A program made the position numbers and the translations under genes. This document shows, piece by piece, positions 11,901-18,037 of a stretch of DNA of 53,477 nucleotides. Source of the DNA: Prolixibacteraceae bacterium. GTDB lineage: Bacteria; Bacteroidota; Bacteroidia; Bacteroidales; Prolixibacteraceae. Numbering within the stretch: the first letter of the stretch is position 1; each line of letters starts with the position of its first letter. The DNA is taken from positions 1 through 53,477 of the forward strand of contig JAQIBQ010000311.1 in NCBI GenBank assembly GCA_027859005.1, in the 5' to 3' direction. The notes beneath the pieces were generated by a model. It was not told where the DNA came from. It searched no databases and was given only the letters and a program-made list of their open reading frames with translations.

Positions 11901-14900
11901 TTGAGGATCTTCTATAGCCGAACTGGAAGGACTTCCATTTTCGAAACTCCAATTCCAACCGTTTGGATTGGGACCAAAATCGTTGGAAGATTGATCTTCA
12001 AAATCAACAAGGCTGCCTCGGTATACGGGTTGCGGGTCGTATCCGAAGGCAGCTTGAAGATTGTCGATTTCCACTGTGCGTAATGTAGAATCAATACAAA
12101 ATTTATCATCGGTTACCCGATGAATAACATTTATCGTTTGTCCTTTCAAAGAATCATGGTAAGTGTGGGTTTGCATGGTGTTGGCCGCATTTGTTCCATC
12201 TCCAAAATCCCATTCGTACGAAACAATTGTTCCGGTTCCGGCATCGGCTATACTGGTGAAGTTTAATTCTTGCCAAGCACAAGCCAAGCTGTCGTCAATA
12301 ATAAAACGGGCCGAAAGTTGGTCGTTGCCATAAATATAAATGTAGTCGTCTTTTTGTAAGGTATCAGTACATCCTAAAGTATTGCTCACAATAAGTTGAG
12401 GACTATAAACTCCCTGCATTTGATATGCAAATTTTGGATGCTGAACTACTGATGTGTCGTTAAATACTGTTCCAAAATCCCATTTCCAAGAGCTTAAGGC
12501 ATTTTCTGGGTCGTTCGAAACACTAGAGTCGGTAAACTGGATTTCAACACCTTTACAAATACTGTCGTTGTCTACACCAAAATTTACAACAGGTGGCGTG
12601 CTGGTATAAATACTTCCTAAATAGGCGTTGTCGTAAGCATATTCTCCACAAACCTCATCGGTTAAAATTACCGAAGGAAAATTAAATCCTAGTTCAGTGT
12701 AGGTGGTGTCTGATTCAAAATAGCTAGTTGTTCCAGTGGGCAATGTATCTATTTTTGTAAAACCAGCACCATAATCCCAGGTAATGTAGTCTACATTTCT
12801 CATGTTACTCACCGAAAAGAGAACCGCGTTGGGAGCACAACCTATGGTTTTATCGTAGGAGAAATCTCCGTTGGCACCTTCAGCTGTAATATATTCTGTT
12901 CGCGTTAATGATTCTGAGCAATCGCCTTTGAAATTAATTGTTAAGGATACGGTATAATCACCTGGTGAAACGTAGTAATTTCGGGGTGCTCTTTCAGTTG
13001 AACTATTACCATCGCCAAAGTTCCATGAATAGCTTAAAACATCACTATCATTAGTTGCTGGAGTAAAATGAGCAAAGGCAGGAGCACAGCCTATATTGGT
13101 CGCTGTTGCCGTGAAATTAGCCGTAGAATTGATTACTCTTATTGTTTCAACATAGGTTTTTGTACAACCGTTTGCAATGGCAACTTCAAGTGTAACATTA
13201 TAGTTTCCGGGTGAGGTATAAGTATGGCTTACTGCATCGGTATTAGTGCTTGTTAAATCAATTGAACCGTTTCCATCAAAATCCCAACGATATTCACTAA
13301 TCGCTCCGGTTGAATTGTTTGAAAATGTGATTGCTGTATTGTTGCAAACTAAACTATCAGAAGCTTCAAACAAAGGCTCAAAAGGAATGAGTTCAATTAA
13401 GTTTGTTTTCTCTAGTGTAGTAGAGCACCCTTGACTATCGTTTACTGTTAACGAAACTGAAAAGGTAGTGTCGCTATTGAAACTATGTGTTGGATTTTCT
13501 TGTGTGCTTTCTGTCCCGTCGCCAAAGTTCCATAGATATCCGGTAATTGTAGCGGTATCGAACGAAGGCTGAGTACTTGTATTGTTGAAATCGACAGAAG
13601 TTCCTAAACAAACTAAAGCAGGCGAATGAGAAAAACTACTGATTGGTCCGCTTGCACTTACAAGGTTGCTTTCGGTAAACGAATAGTTACATCCACTGCT
13701 GCTTATTACTTCCAAATGTACATCGTATTCACCTGGAGTAGTATAAGTGTATATAACTGGGTCACCTGCATTGGTTGAATCATCGATAATTCCGTCGTTG
13801 TTATAATCCCACAGTAATTTATTAATCGGATAGTTGCTTGAAAGCCTGTTTGTGATGTCTTCAGTAAATGAAACCGTTAGGGGAGCACAACCTGTATTGT
13901 CCGTTGCACCAATTATTCCCGTTGCATTGTCGAAGTTGAAAATATTAATTTCTTCGGAATATTGATGAGAACAGGTTCCGTTATCAACTGTTAGTGTAAC
14001 GTTATAGTTGCCAGTAGTTGCGTATAAATGTGATGGTGAAGGGTCTGTACTTGAGTTGCCATCGCCAAAATCCCAAGAGAAAGTGGTAAGTGGATCGCTG
14101 TATGAACTTCTATTATCAAACGAAACATTGTAGGGAGGCGTACAAAAGGTGTTTTGATCAGGGTTGAAAAAAGCACGTGGTTCATTTGCCAAAATATTTG
14201 TAACCGAAAAAGGAGTTGATGTACATCCAAAGCGTGTTGCCATAACATCGATGGTAAAGGAACCTGTATCGGGGAATTCATAGTTAAATGCATGTGGGTT
14301 TCCACTTAGCGATTCTTGAACTTGCCCCGATGGTGTGTCAAATGTTAATAGCTCAGTGCCTGCAGAGTAATCTACATTCAATTGAACACCAAGACTGAAA
14401 CAATTCAAAGGGTCTTGAATGATGTTTACTGAATTTATGGTTGGCTGGCTAGTTACTTGAACTGCGCTATTGCGTGTTTCGGTATAGGTGCATCCGCTTG
14501 AAGTATTAACAACAAGCGTAACATTGAAACTTCCTGAAGTGGCATATGTATTTGAAACATTCTCGCCGCTGGCTGTATTGCCATCTCCAAAGGTCCAGTT
14601 GTATGTGTTTGGTGTTTCAAAATCGGAATTAAAAACGGCTTGGAAGTTCGTCGCACCTGCAGGCAAACAACCCGAAGTTGTTCCACTTATATTTATCGAC
14701 AACGAAGGTTTTTTTAATACAATATCATCAGAGTAACTTGCAGTACATCCGTCTTCGCTTACCACATCTAAACGAATTGAATGAGAGCCCGAACCACTAA
14801 AGGTATAATTGAAAGAGGGCGATGTGCTAATCAGTACATCAGTTCCGCCAGTTGTGTGATACCAATTTGTAGCTGAAATCGTTCTTCCAAGAACAGTTTT

Positions 14901-16427
14901 GGAGGTACTTGAGAAAAAAACTGGGTAATTGTTATCTGTACAGTTGTAAAACGAGCTGTAACTGAAATCGGCTATGGCTTCGTCAACATTGACTGTATGT
15001 GTGGTTTCAATTTGACAATCGTCGTCGAAATGTACTGTAAGCTTAACGGGGAAATTTCCTGCAGATGAAAAAAGATGATTGTAATTTGGATCTGTGCTTT
15101 CAACACTTCCGTCGTTATTTATGTCCCATTCGTAGGCCGTAACTCCTGAAGAAGTTAGAGCATTTAATGCAACGGTATCGCCAGAGCAATAATAGGCGTT
15201 TGTTGAAAAGTCGGCTGTATTGTTGTTGTTAAATCGAACGGTTTCGGTATGTGCTGCAGAAGCACAACCTTTCTCGGAAATTGAAGTTAAGCTAACGTCG
15301 TAATTACCTGCACCAAGGGTTGAGAAATCGAAGTCGACCGATTTAGTATGTTCGTCAAGTGCCGTTCCGTTCACTGTCCAGTTGTAGTCCGATATTGTGC
15401 TATTAATTACGGAACTGTTGTCGGTAAAGGTAGTTAGCGATGGTCCGCAATCATCGGCTTTGTTGATGGTAAATGCAGCTTCGGGTTTATCATCAACTTC
15501 AAATAAGTTAAAATTTGTTTTTGATCCTTGGCATCCATTTTCATCAGTTACCTCGAGTACCACATTGTAAATTGCTCCCTCAAAATCTGTGGCAGTTAAA
15601 GGAGCAGGCGGATTGGTATTGTATACTTCTTCATGATCGTCGAAGAAAAACCAGTAGTGGTAGGCTTCTGTTCCACTTGATATCGCCCCAATTACCTGAC
15701 CATTTACTGTTCTGCTTGGTTCCGTAACTGCGCCACCTGTAGATTGCAGCGTTACATCTGCAAGTTCACATCCTGGATTGTTTATATCGCCTATGTTGGG
15801 TTTAGGTCTTGGATAGATGTTAATTACATCGGAGAAAGTATTTTCGGTAGCTAATCCTTGATCGATGGTAAGACTTACGGTATAGCTCCCTGGTTTGTCG
15901 TAAACGGCCGAAGGATTATATACATTGGAAAAAGGTTCATTCCCATTTCCAAGCGTCCATTCGTATGTCGAAGCATTTTTTGAGAGGTTGGTAAATTGAA
16001 CCCTACGGTACTTACAGCCCATTTGGTAGTCCATGGTAAAAGCGGCATAGTTGTCACCTGTATGAATAAATATTTTAAAGCTGGTGGTGTTTGTTGCATT
16101 TGATTCATCGGTTGCTGTTACCGAAATGGTGTAAGTGCCTGCATTTATTGGCGTTCCGCTGATTAGTCTTGACGATTCAGTATAAGTTAGTTCCGAAGGT
16201 AAGCCAGTTACGGTATAGCTGATTGCATCGTTGTTTTCGTCTTTAAAAGCATTTGAAGGAATGGTATACGAGAAATAATCTTCCACTTCGGCATGTTGAT
16301 TGGTTAGGCCAATATTCAACACCGGAGGAAGATTTTGTGAATACGTAAAATTCGGAATAAGAAGCAGATTGAGAACCACAATCAGCCACCCGATTCTACA
16401 CCAGTTTACACTCTCGCACAGTTTCAT
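2940..16427 (-). CDS. Giant multidomain surface protein with PKD and cadherin-like repeats, T9SS type B sorting domain
   Basis: A 4495-residue SprB-like protein. In order: signal peptide (1 to about 30, ending near NFTYSQ); a cadherin/Ig-like module (about 35-121); about 16 PKD-like modules (about 126-1540) with core motifs such as WDFGDGNSS, WNFGDGTES and WDYNNDG; four more divergent beta-sandwich modules (about 1545-2000); more than 20 cadherin/VCBS-like modules (about 2000-4400), each opening with NDAPVA-type motifs and carrying acidic DxDGD motifs likely to bind calcium; and a C-terminal type B T9SS sorting domain (about 4402-4495, VPEIITPNNDTKNDVLIIDG onward). It should be exported by T9SS and displayed on the surface, for adhesion, gliding or binding of polysaccharide; which one cannot be told. 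PorP/SprF follows in the same transcription unit. No frameshift was seen across 13.5 kb. Confidence 0.95.
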   Translation of the reverse strand: MKLCESVNWCRIGWLIVVLNLLLIPNFTYSQNLPPVLNIGLTNQHAEVEDYFSYTIPSNAFKDENNDAISYTVTGLPSELTYTESSRLISGTPINAGTYTISVTATDESNATNTTSFKIFIHTGDNYAAFTMDYQMGCKYRRVQFTNLSKNASTYEWTLGNGNEPFSNVYNPSAVYDKPGSYTVSLTIDQGLATENTFSDVINIYPRPKPNIGDINNPGCELADVTLQSTGGAVTEPSRTVNGQVIGAISSGTEAYHYWFFFDDHEEVYNTNPPAPLTATDFEGAIYNVVLEVTDENGCQGSKTNFNLFEVDDKPEAAFTINKADDCGPSLTTFTDNSSVINSTISDYNWTVNGTALDEHTKSVDFDFSTLGAGNYDVSLTSISEKGCASAAHTETVRFNNNNTADFSTNAYYCSGDTVALNALTSSGVTAYEWDINNDGSVESTDPNYNHLFSSAGNFPVKLTVHFDDDCQIETTHTVNVDEAIADFSYSSFYNCTDNNYPVFFSSTSKTVLGRTISATNWYHTTGGTDVLISTSPSFNYTFSGSGSHSIRLDVVSEDGCTASYSDDIVLKKPSLSINISGTTSGCLPAGATNFQAVFNSDFETPNTYNWTFGDGNTASGENVSNTYATSGSFNVTLVVNTSSGCTYTETRNSAVQVTSQPTINSVNIIQDPLNCFSLGVQLNVDYSAGTELLTFDTPSGQVQESLSGNPHAFNYEFPDTGSFTIDVMATRFGCTSTPFSVTNILANEPRAFFNPDQNTFCTPPYNVSFDNRSSYSDPLTTFSWDFGDGNSSTDPSPSHLYATTGNYNVTLTVDNGTCSHQYSEEINIFNFDNATGIIGATDNTGCAPLTVSFTEDITNRLSSNYPINKLLWDYNNDGIIDDSTNAGDPVIYTYTTPGEYDVHLEVISSSGCNYSFTESNLVSASGPISSFSHSPALVCLGTSVDFNNTSTQPSFDTATITGYLWNFGDGTESTQENPTHSFNSDTTFSVSLTVNDSQGCSTTLEKTNLIELIPFEPLFEASDSLVCNNTAITFSNNSTGAISEYRWDFDGNGSIDLTSTNTDAVSHTYTSPGNYNVTLEVAIANGCTKTYVETIRVINSTANFTATATNIGCAPAFAHFTPATNDSDVLSYSWNFGDGNSSTERAPRNYYVSPGDYTVSLTINFKGDCSESLTRTEYITAEGANGDFSYDKTIGCAPNAVLFSVSNMRNVDYITWDYGAGFTKIDTLPTGTTSYFESDTTYTELGFNFPSVILTDEVCGEYAYDNAYLGSIYTSTPPVVNFGVDNDSICKGVEIQFTDSSVSNDPENALSSWKWDFGTVFNDTSVVQHPKFAYQMQGVYSPQLIVSNTLGCTDTLQKDDYIYIYGNDQLSARFIIDDSLACAWQELNFTSIADAGTGTIVSYEWDFGDGTNAANTMQTHTYHDSLKGQTINVIHRVTDDKFCIDSTLRTVEIDNLQAAFGYDPQPVYRGSLVDFEDQSSNDFGPNPNGWNWSFENGSPSSSAIEDPQDIDFSSIGIDNKIQLIVTNNNTCSDTTFLLVDVLNNPPVVDTFTITSIENSTYFFRIFEFEDRFSDEDPGHTMNAVRIETSPANGSFRLNGSAYTIGTSIPYSQITQLEFVPDANWNGSTEFIWNAFDGFDWSLSPELIYVVVLEEPEPPKLLNITFDLPEDSVIQITEQDFIDHINYSVGSLFEFDSLWILSDLTPAVGTLTFNGNAFSAPQLILENQINNSDTVFKYYPTQGYNGTLSFNWNAHDGYNFAETAGQVIINYYNTAPTLTNIVRLDLKEDDFQTITKSEFEDHYFDIDQYDSPQVFFLSNIPLANEGKFWINGQEVGPNDFSISYDELINFRFDPAWGFEGTTQVNWGISDGVDTSFALIQFEFVNTPPYLHDVNVDGFEDEVFTFDVSNFNPSTQPSTTPFEDDDHWDQLEMIEIVSLPQHGELLYDGFSVSPDLTINRGNINLLTYLSANNWNGSDQFDYNAFDGTDWANNDTLVYLNIQPVNDAPTPSTVYYSIQEDEVLTGKNVGDNDKDIDDNHSVLRFSVAEIDSASAGENGTITLNNLGYLTYTPNKDFNGFVYFIYTVCDDDNACAKDSVFITIEPINDAPVAAIDSFYIYEDEDPKTFDCLFNDVDIDGDNISLNTVESSYTRNITTEYGELEWNPYGNITFTLNSGLDTLKAGDEIPLSFNYKIRDVHNLQDSSVFVITILGRNDAPIAVADSYATIEGEASISSDGTDEFSILYNDSDPENDQISVATVNNNTLHNITSPFGTFNWQTDGSWIFTQNLDATDSLYQDELVQIEYPYTNSDGVTESDTSTISFSITGVNDAPIAENNYLNISEDTESISITISQVEALLLNDSDVDGDDFWVNEIEGSSTKSTTSDVGTLNWDSDGSYTYIPDPDIVDQLAGGTSIDDTFNYSIVDDFGATDTAQLIITITGVNDEPFANDDYISIYEDTQVTVVDSANGLLPNDGDVDQDPIVVAVNGVGSRTLNGEYGTLTWDSTGAYTYITDPNLVDTLYYNENVIDVFTYTVNDPSGETDFANLYITIIGENDAPVAENHYESMYEEDIVLVLNDRNAGIISEDSDIDDNENFEIKQINNSTIIPAIGTYGSLVWHEDGTFIYTLNQLTDSLAEYEVVVDSFLYLIEDAFDSTATAWFYIEITGENDQPEASRDTLELTENDIEISPAWSLLLNDADTDGDFIELYSFSYDTTSPTETTFASFDWDSTGYFTYNRYTYNRIYNGLDTLAFDDLIVDSISYSIIDEHGVESESKLHLQIQGVNDAPTTGRDANFINESSTQVSSNANNFILENDYDVDRRDSIVLLNINEITSDSVAGVFGYLKWTYDGNYTYYNNYEATDSLYRSERVHDLFPYTITDLQGATTTDTLDITISGVNDKPVALNDTIFISEDDDSISIHPLNEGLLWNDYDVDGDRIFILITGTDTIKTLNGKYGLLTIYENGQAQYKLNAQMDSLYSGEKVFETFSYTIVDEHNYTSNALILITITGDNDKPEAVDDFVSILEDTDSIFAPIEDVNALLFHDYDVDNDMLMVSTVSDTSLIPAFGNYGELYWDSTGAYTYITDKSRADQLAEGDTAYDTFTYLVRDPFDGLDSAQLLIELIGVNDPPVAMSNFYSTFEFNAISITTDSTNDILDNDFDVDGDTSLITLINNLPNDTIIGEWGTLIWMPDGSFEYFPDSALALALRPDEVSNDIFEYTLEDEFGATDTSIINFSILGINNAPIADNDTLIIYEDEQSKALENSLIFRDYDVDNDTLFVSKIEDDTTGVFTGLYGEVFWNSKGDVVFTPNRQVIDQLGARENAIEEYEYTIVDEGGLRDTAILRILIIGENDPIIARNDYDTIYEDRYSIVNVVENDEDLDNNENGNFDYNSLNIQIQPINGEASVNSANGEIYYFPNENYFGTDSLLYQICDKGDPVYCDTAWLVIDVHEVNDPPVATHLNLQTDVNIPVDFNAFDQVVDIDDGIDPASLDFPEGNLSISDSIFTYMPDSFFIGRDEFIYSLADYSDERAYVIVTVSIPDDGDGAQNDFATTSENTAIQINILANDTLNNFVANPLSVDIRIYAKHGIASYDPFNHVIDYEPANNFNGIDSLTYLVESKTGTWDFATVYITVEPINSPIIANDDATTTFMNKTKFIQILLNDIDIDNGIDYWSVDTLQGTQNGSISYDTINGVITYIPDLDYLGEDYFSYRVCDLDEDNTSCDTANVFLLVKSKTDGINAGNDEISTKEDSTITITYEFITANDEVFTGVLDPTSLFVITGPQHGTFESDGAYGIIYTPFDNYFGPDWITYQVCDTVGNCDFAEINIWINEVNTAPIANDDNFVVTENTKKRLSILSNDFDYDGNLDWSTLDTITGPSKGTIVIDTLTGTILYTPSINADIDEFKYRICDNEGLCAEATVMVLVDLGSTIPYNQVTEEDTPDTIDLAPLLAKFNFLETVDSYIGNGGPIVGNWEFINNNTQLVYTPLHDSIGADYYNIQLYFPNSDTADLIVIVDILPVNDAPVAVLDSVTWTTDTDKLIIDFNTILSNDFDVDGDSIFLSQGVIEFGDSLHVVFNSDSTITVTADTILWCDSWFTYEITDPSGESDTGYVFIMPELEGIVAEDDSIEVDENSQITIHELLNDSFKDMQLCTIDTVVILSDPLNGIAASNEQNTIEYRPTDHYYGADSLEYEIVDIWGQTDSAWVLINVIQRNQPPVADPDAVTNDFGESIQIFILENDYDPDPDGYIDTIFTNLVYDNLPSNGTVWFNPDSGYFEYTPIEFTCEADQFSYTIFDNEGDSASTTVSIGLPEEAPLFANNDTVKTWPGVPVEFNVLTNDEGYFLPYINNYTEPEWGSIEQIGDSSFIFNPYADFGSNDSMTYELVSPCGNQTNGKVIFMIEELRVPEIITPNNDTKNDVLIIDGIEYFPNAMLQIFNRYGHVVFQSKGYENNWGGYSNQGSLGGNKPLPTGSYYYTLLYNEGRNKQAGLIYIYR
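3225..10430 (-). repeat. Array of more than 20 cadherin/VCBS-like modules within the giant surface protein
   Basis: Protein-level repeats, most about 100-115 residues, opening with NDAPVA, NDKPVA, NDPPVA or similar, followed by an acidic YEDE-like segment, an LLNDxDVDGD motif, a GTLxWDSDGxYTY strand and an FxYTVxDxxG strand. This is the pattern of VCBS/RapA2/tandem-95 cadherin-like domains. In the part nearest the C terminus the modules become shorter (about 85-95 residues) and more varied. Boundaries are approximate. Confidence 0.75.
11810..16052 (-). repeat. Array of about 16 PKD-like modules within the giant surface protein
   Basis: Protein-level repeats of roughly 80-95 residues, counted from recurring cores such as YEWTLGNGNE, YNWTFGDGNTA, FSWDFGDGNSS, YLWNFGDGTES, YSWNFGDGNSS and YEWDFGDGTNA. 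Several cores have lost the FGDG signature (for example WYHTTGGTD), so the count is approximate. The copies are diverged in DNA, which argues against recent expansion. Boundaries are estimated from the translation. Confidence 0.75.
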
Positions 16428-17167
16428 TTAGTATCTTTTTCCCAGATATTCTGAATTTCCGCAACGCTCAGAATTCCTTTGTTAATGACAGAATAGTTTG
16501 AAAAAACCCAGTACATTATTCTGTCTGTACTATTGAAAAGTTAAAAATAGAAAAATATAGTGAAGACCTATAATTTTCAAGTGTTTAATTCATGGAATGA
16601 TTGAATCTTCTTTCTTTTTGGATTAAAAGAGATAAGTTAAATTGAGTTGTATGAAAAAGCCATGGAATTTCTTTCAGACTCTTTTCGTTGATATCGAATT
16701 TTATAATTATAGTATTATGTCTTTCTGCTTGCTTAATCTTATGTGTATCAATATCAGCATTGTAATTACAAACTTTTAATGCTGATAGATTTCCTGCTTT
16801 ACACTCTTGTCTTTTTTTTTACATGGGAGATACTACTTTGTTTAGAACTGTAATACTATTTTATGATGAACTCGAATATCCAGTAGCTTAATTTTTTCTT
16901 AAAGCAATAGCGTAGTACAGAAATGCGACTCATGATACATATCATATTTGATTTTGTGGTTTATTGTCAATGGTTTAATTAGGTGTTGTGTATGTTGCAC
17001 ATTAATAGTTAAATAAAGACAATAATGTCTTAAAATAGAAAGGCAATATGTATTTGGATTAATTCTAATTTACTGGAGTGGTGTGATTTTAAATAATATC
17101 TGTCATTGTTTTGTGTTGAATATGGTAAATTGTGATGGTACAAATAGAGGTAATGGTTTAAATACAT
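16428..17167. other. 740-base divergent intergenic region between the surface-protein and cytochrome operons
   Basis: AT-rich, with no credible coding sequence on either strand and no tRNA-like fold. It must hold the promoters of both divergent operons. I found no perfect TAnnTTTG box; the nearest is TGTATTTG at 17049-17056, ahead of the cytochrome operon. A 14-base palindrome at 16932-16945 is listed separately. Small inverted repeats such as AGTACA at 16510 and TGTACT at 16526 are too short to interpret. Confidence 0.6.
16932..16945. promoter_or_regulatory. Possible FNR/CRP-family operator
   Basis: The sequence ATGAT-ACAT-ATCAT is a perfect palindrome whose core TGAT-N4-ATCA matches the FNR/CRP-family consensus TTGAT-N4-ATCAA at 8 of 10 defined positions. 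Its centre is about 229 bases upstream of the first cytochrome-operon gene. FNR-type regulators commonly control anaerobic respiration, which fits the downstream genes. In AT-rich DNA such a match can arise by chance, and the distance to the start codon would need a long leader. Confidence 0.3.
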
Positions 17168-18031
17168 ATGAGATCAACTAGAAATATTTTGCATAATCTA
17201 ATATTGGTTGCATACTATGGTATAGTTTTGGGAACTTTAGTTCTACTAATTGTTCTTGGATATGATTATTATTCAACAAGTATTGAAGAAAGGTATTTTC
17301 ATGAATTAAACAATCAATTTAAAGCGAGTGGTATTTATGGTCATGGCTTTGGAATTATTGGTTCGTTGTTAATTGTTATAGGCGTTTTTAGTTATATGAT
17401 AAGAAAACGTGTTCGAAGGTATACTCGCATTGGCTATTTGCGAGACTGGTTACATTTCCATATTTTCCTTTGTGTTGAAGGTTCAATTTTAATTGTATTT
17501 CATACTACATTTAAGTTTGGTGGTTTAGTCGCAATAAGTTTCTGGAGTATGGTGGCTGTTGTATTGAGTGGTGTTGTTGGCCGTTATATTTATTTGCAAA
17601 TACCTAGAACCATTGAGGGTAGAGAAATGAGTAGAATGGAGATGGACGATGAGAATTTGGAATTGAATAAGCAAATAAGAACTAGCGTAGTTTTAGATGA
17701 AAACCTATATCAAATACTGGATGAAAATACAGCTTTGAAAGTTGGTTTCTTAGGTTTTCTTTTTAAAAGTAAAGTTGAAAAAGATGCAATTAGAAATTTG
17801 AAAAATGCTCTTGATAGTCAGCAGATTTCTAAATCTGAAAAAAATAAAATACTGAATTTATTTAAGAAACAGCTTGCGCTAAAAAAACGGATAGTAAAAT
17901 TGGTTGGCATGCAAAATTTGCTGAAGTATTGGCATGTAGCGCATTTGCCTTTCGCATTAATTATGTTGATTATTATGGTTATACATGTTGCAGTAGCCTT
18001 GGTTTTTGGGTATGTCTGGATATTTAGTTAG
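17168..18031 (+). CDS. Membrane diheme cytochrome b-like protein
   Basis: A 287-residue integral membrane protein with about five transmembrane helices (near 10-32, 62-79, 95-115, 120-142 and 256-283). Two helices each carry histidines spaced 14 apart: H98/H112 and H259/H273, with H96 and H256 beside them. That spacing fits bis-histidine ligation of two b hemes stacked across the membrane, as in four-helix-bundle cytochromes b. Between helices 4 and 5 lies a charged soluble insert of about 105 residues (about 148-253) that I do not recognise. It is the first gene of the operon; 6 bases separate it from the FeS/FAD gene. The likely role is to carry electrons across the inner membrane between the cytoplasmic flavoprotein and periplasmic cytochromes c. 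The exact family is uncertain. Confidence 0.75.
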   Translation: MRSTRNILHNLILVAYYGIVLGTLVLLIVLGYDYYSTSIEERYFHELNNQFKASGIYGHGFGIIGSLLIVIGVFSYMIRKRVRRYTRIGYLRDWLHFHIFLCVEGSILIVFHTTFKFGGLVAISFWSMVAVVLSGVVGRYIYLQIPRTIEGREMSRMEMDDENLELNKQIRTSVVLDENLYQILDENTALKVGFLGFLFKSKVEKDAIRNLKNALDSQQISKSEKNKILNLFKKQLALKKRIVKLVGMQNLLKYWHVAHLPFALIMLIIMVIHVAVALVFGYVWIFS

Positions 18032-18037
18032 ATAATT

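Noticed and set aside
2940-16427. Assembly collapse or artificial fusion in the giant gene
   Set aside because: Modules are well diverged from each other, the frame is unbroken, and both a signal peptide and a sorting domain are in place.
16510-16531. Inverted repeat AGTACA/TGTACT upstream of the giant surface-protein gene
   Set aside because: Only 6-base arms around a 10-base gap in AT-rich DNA; expected by chance, with no known regulator pattern.
16428-17167. Hidden small gene or structured RNA in the largest intergenic region
   Set aside because: No frame with a plausible start and composition, and no clear clover-leaf or conserved riboswitch motif was seen.
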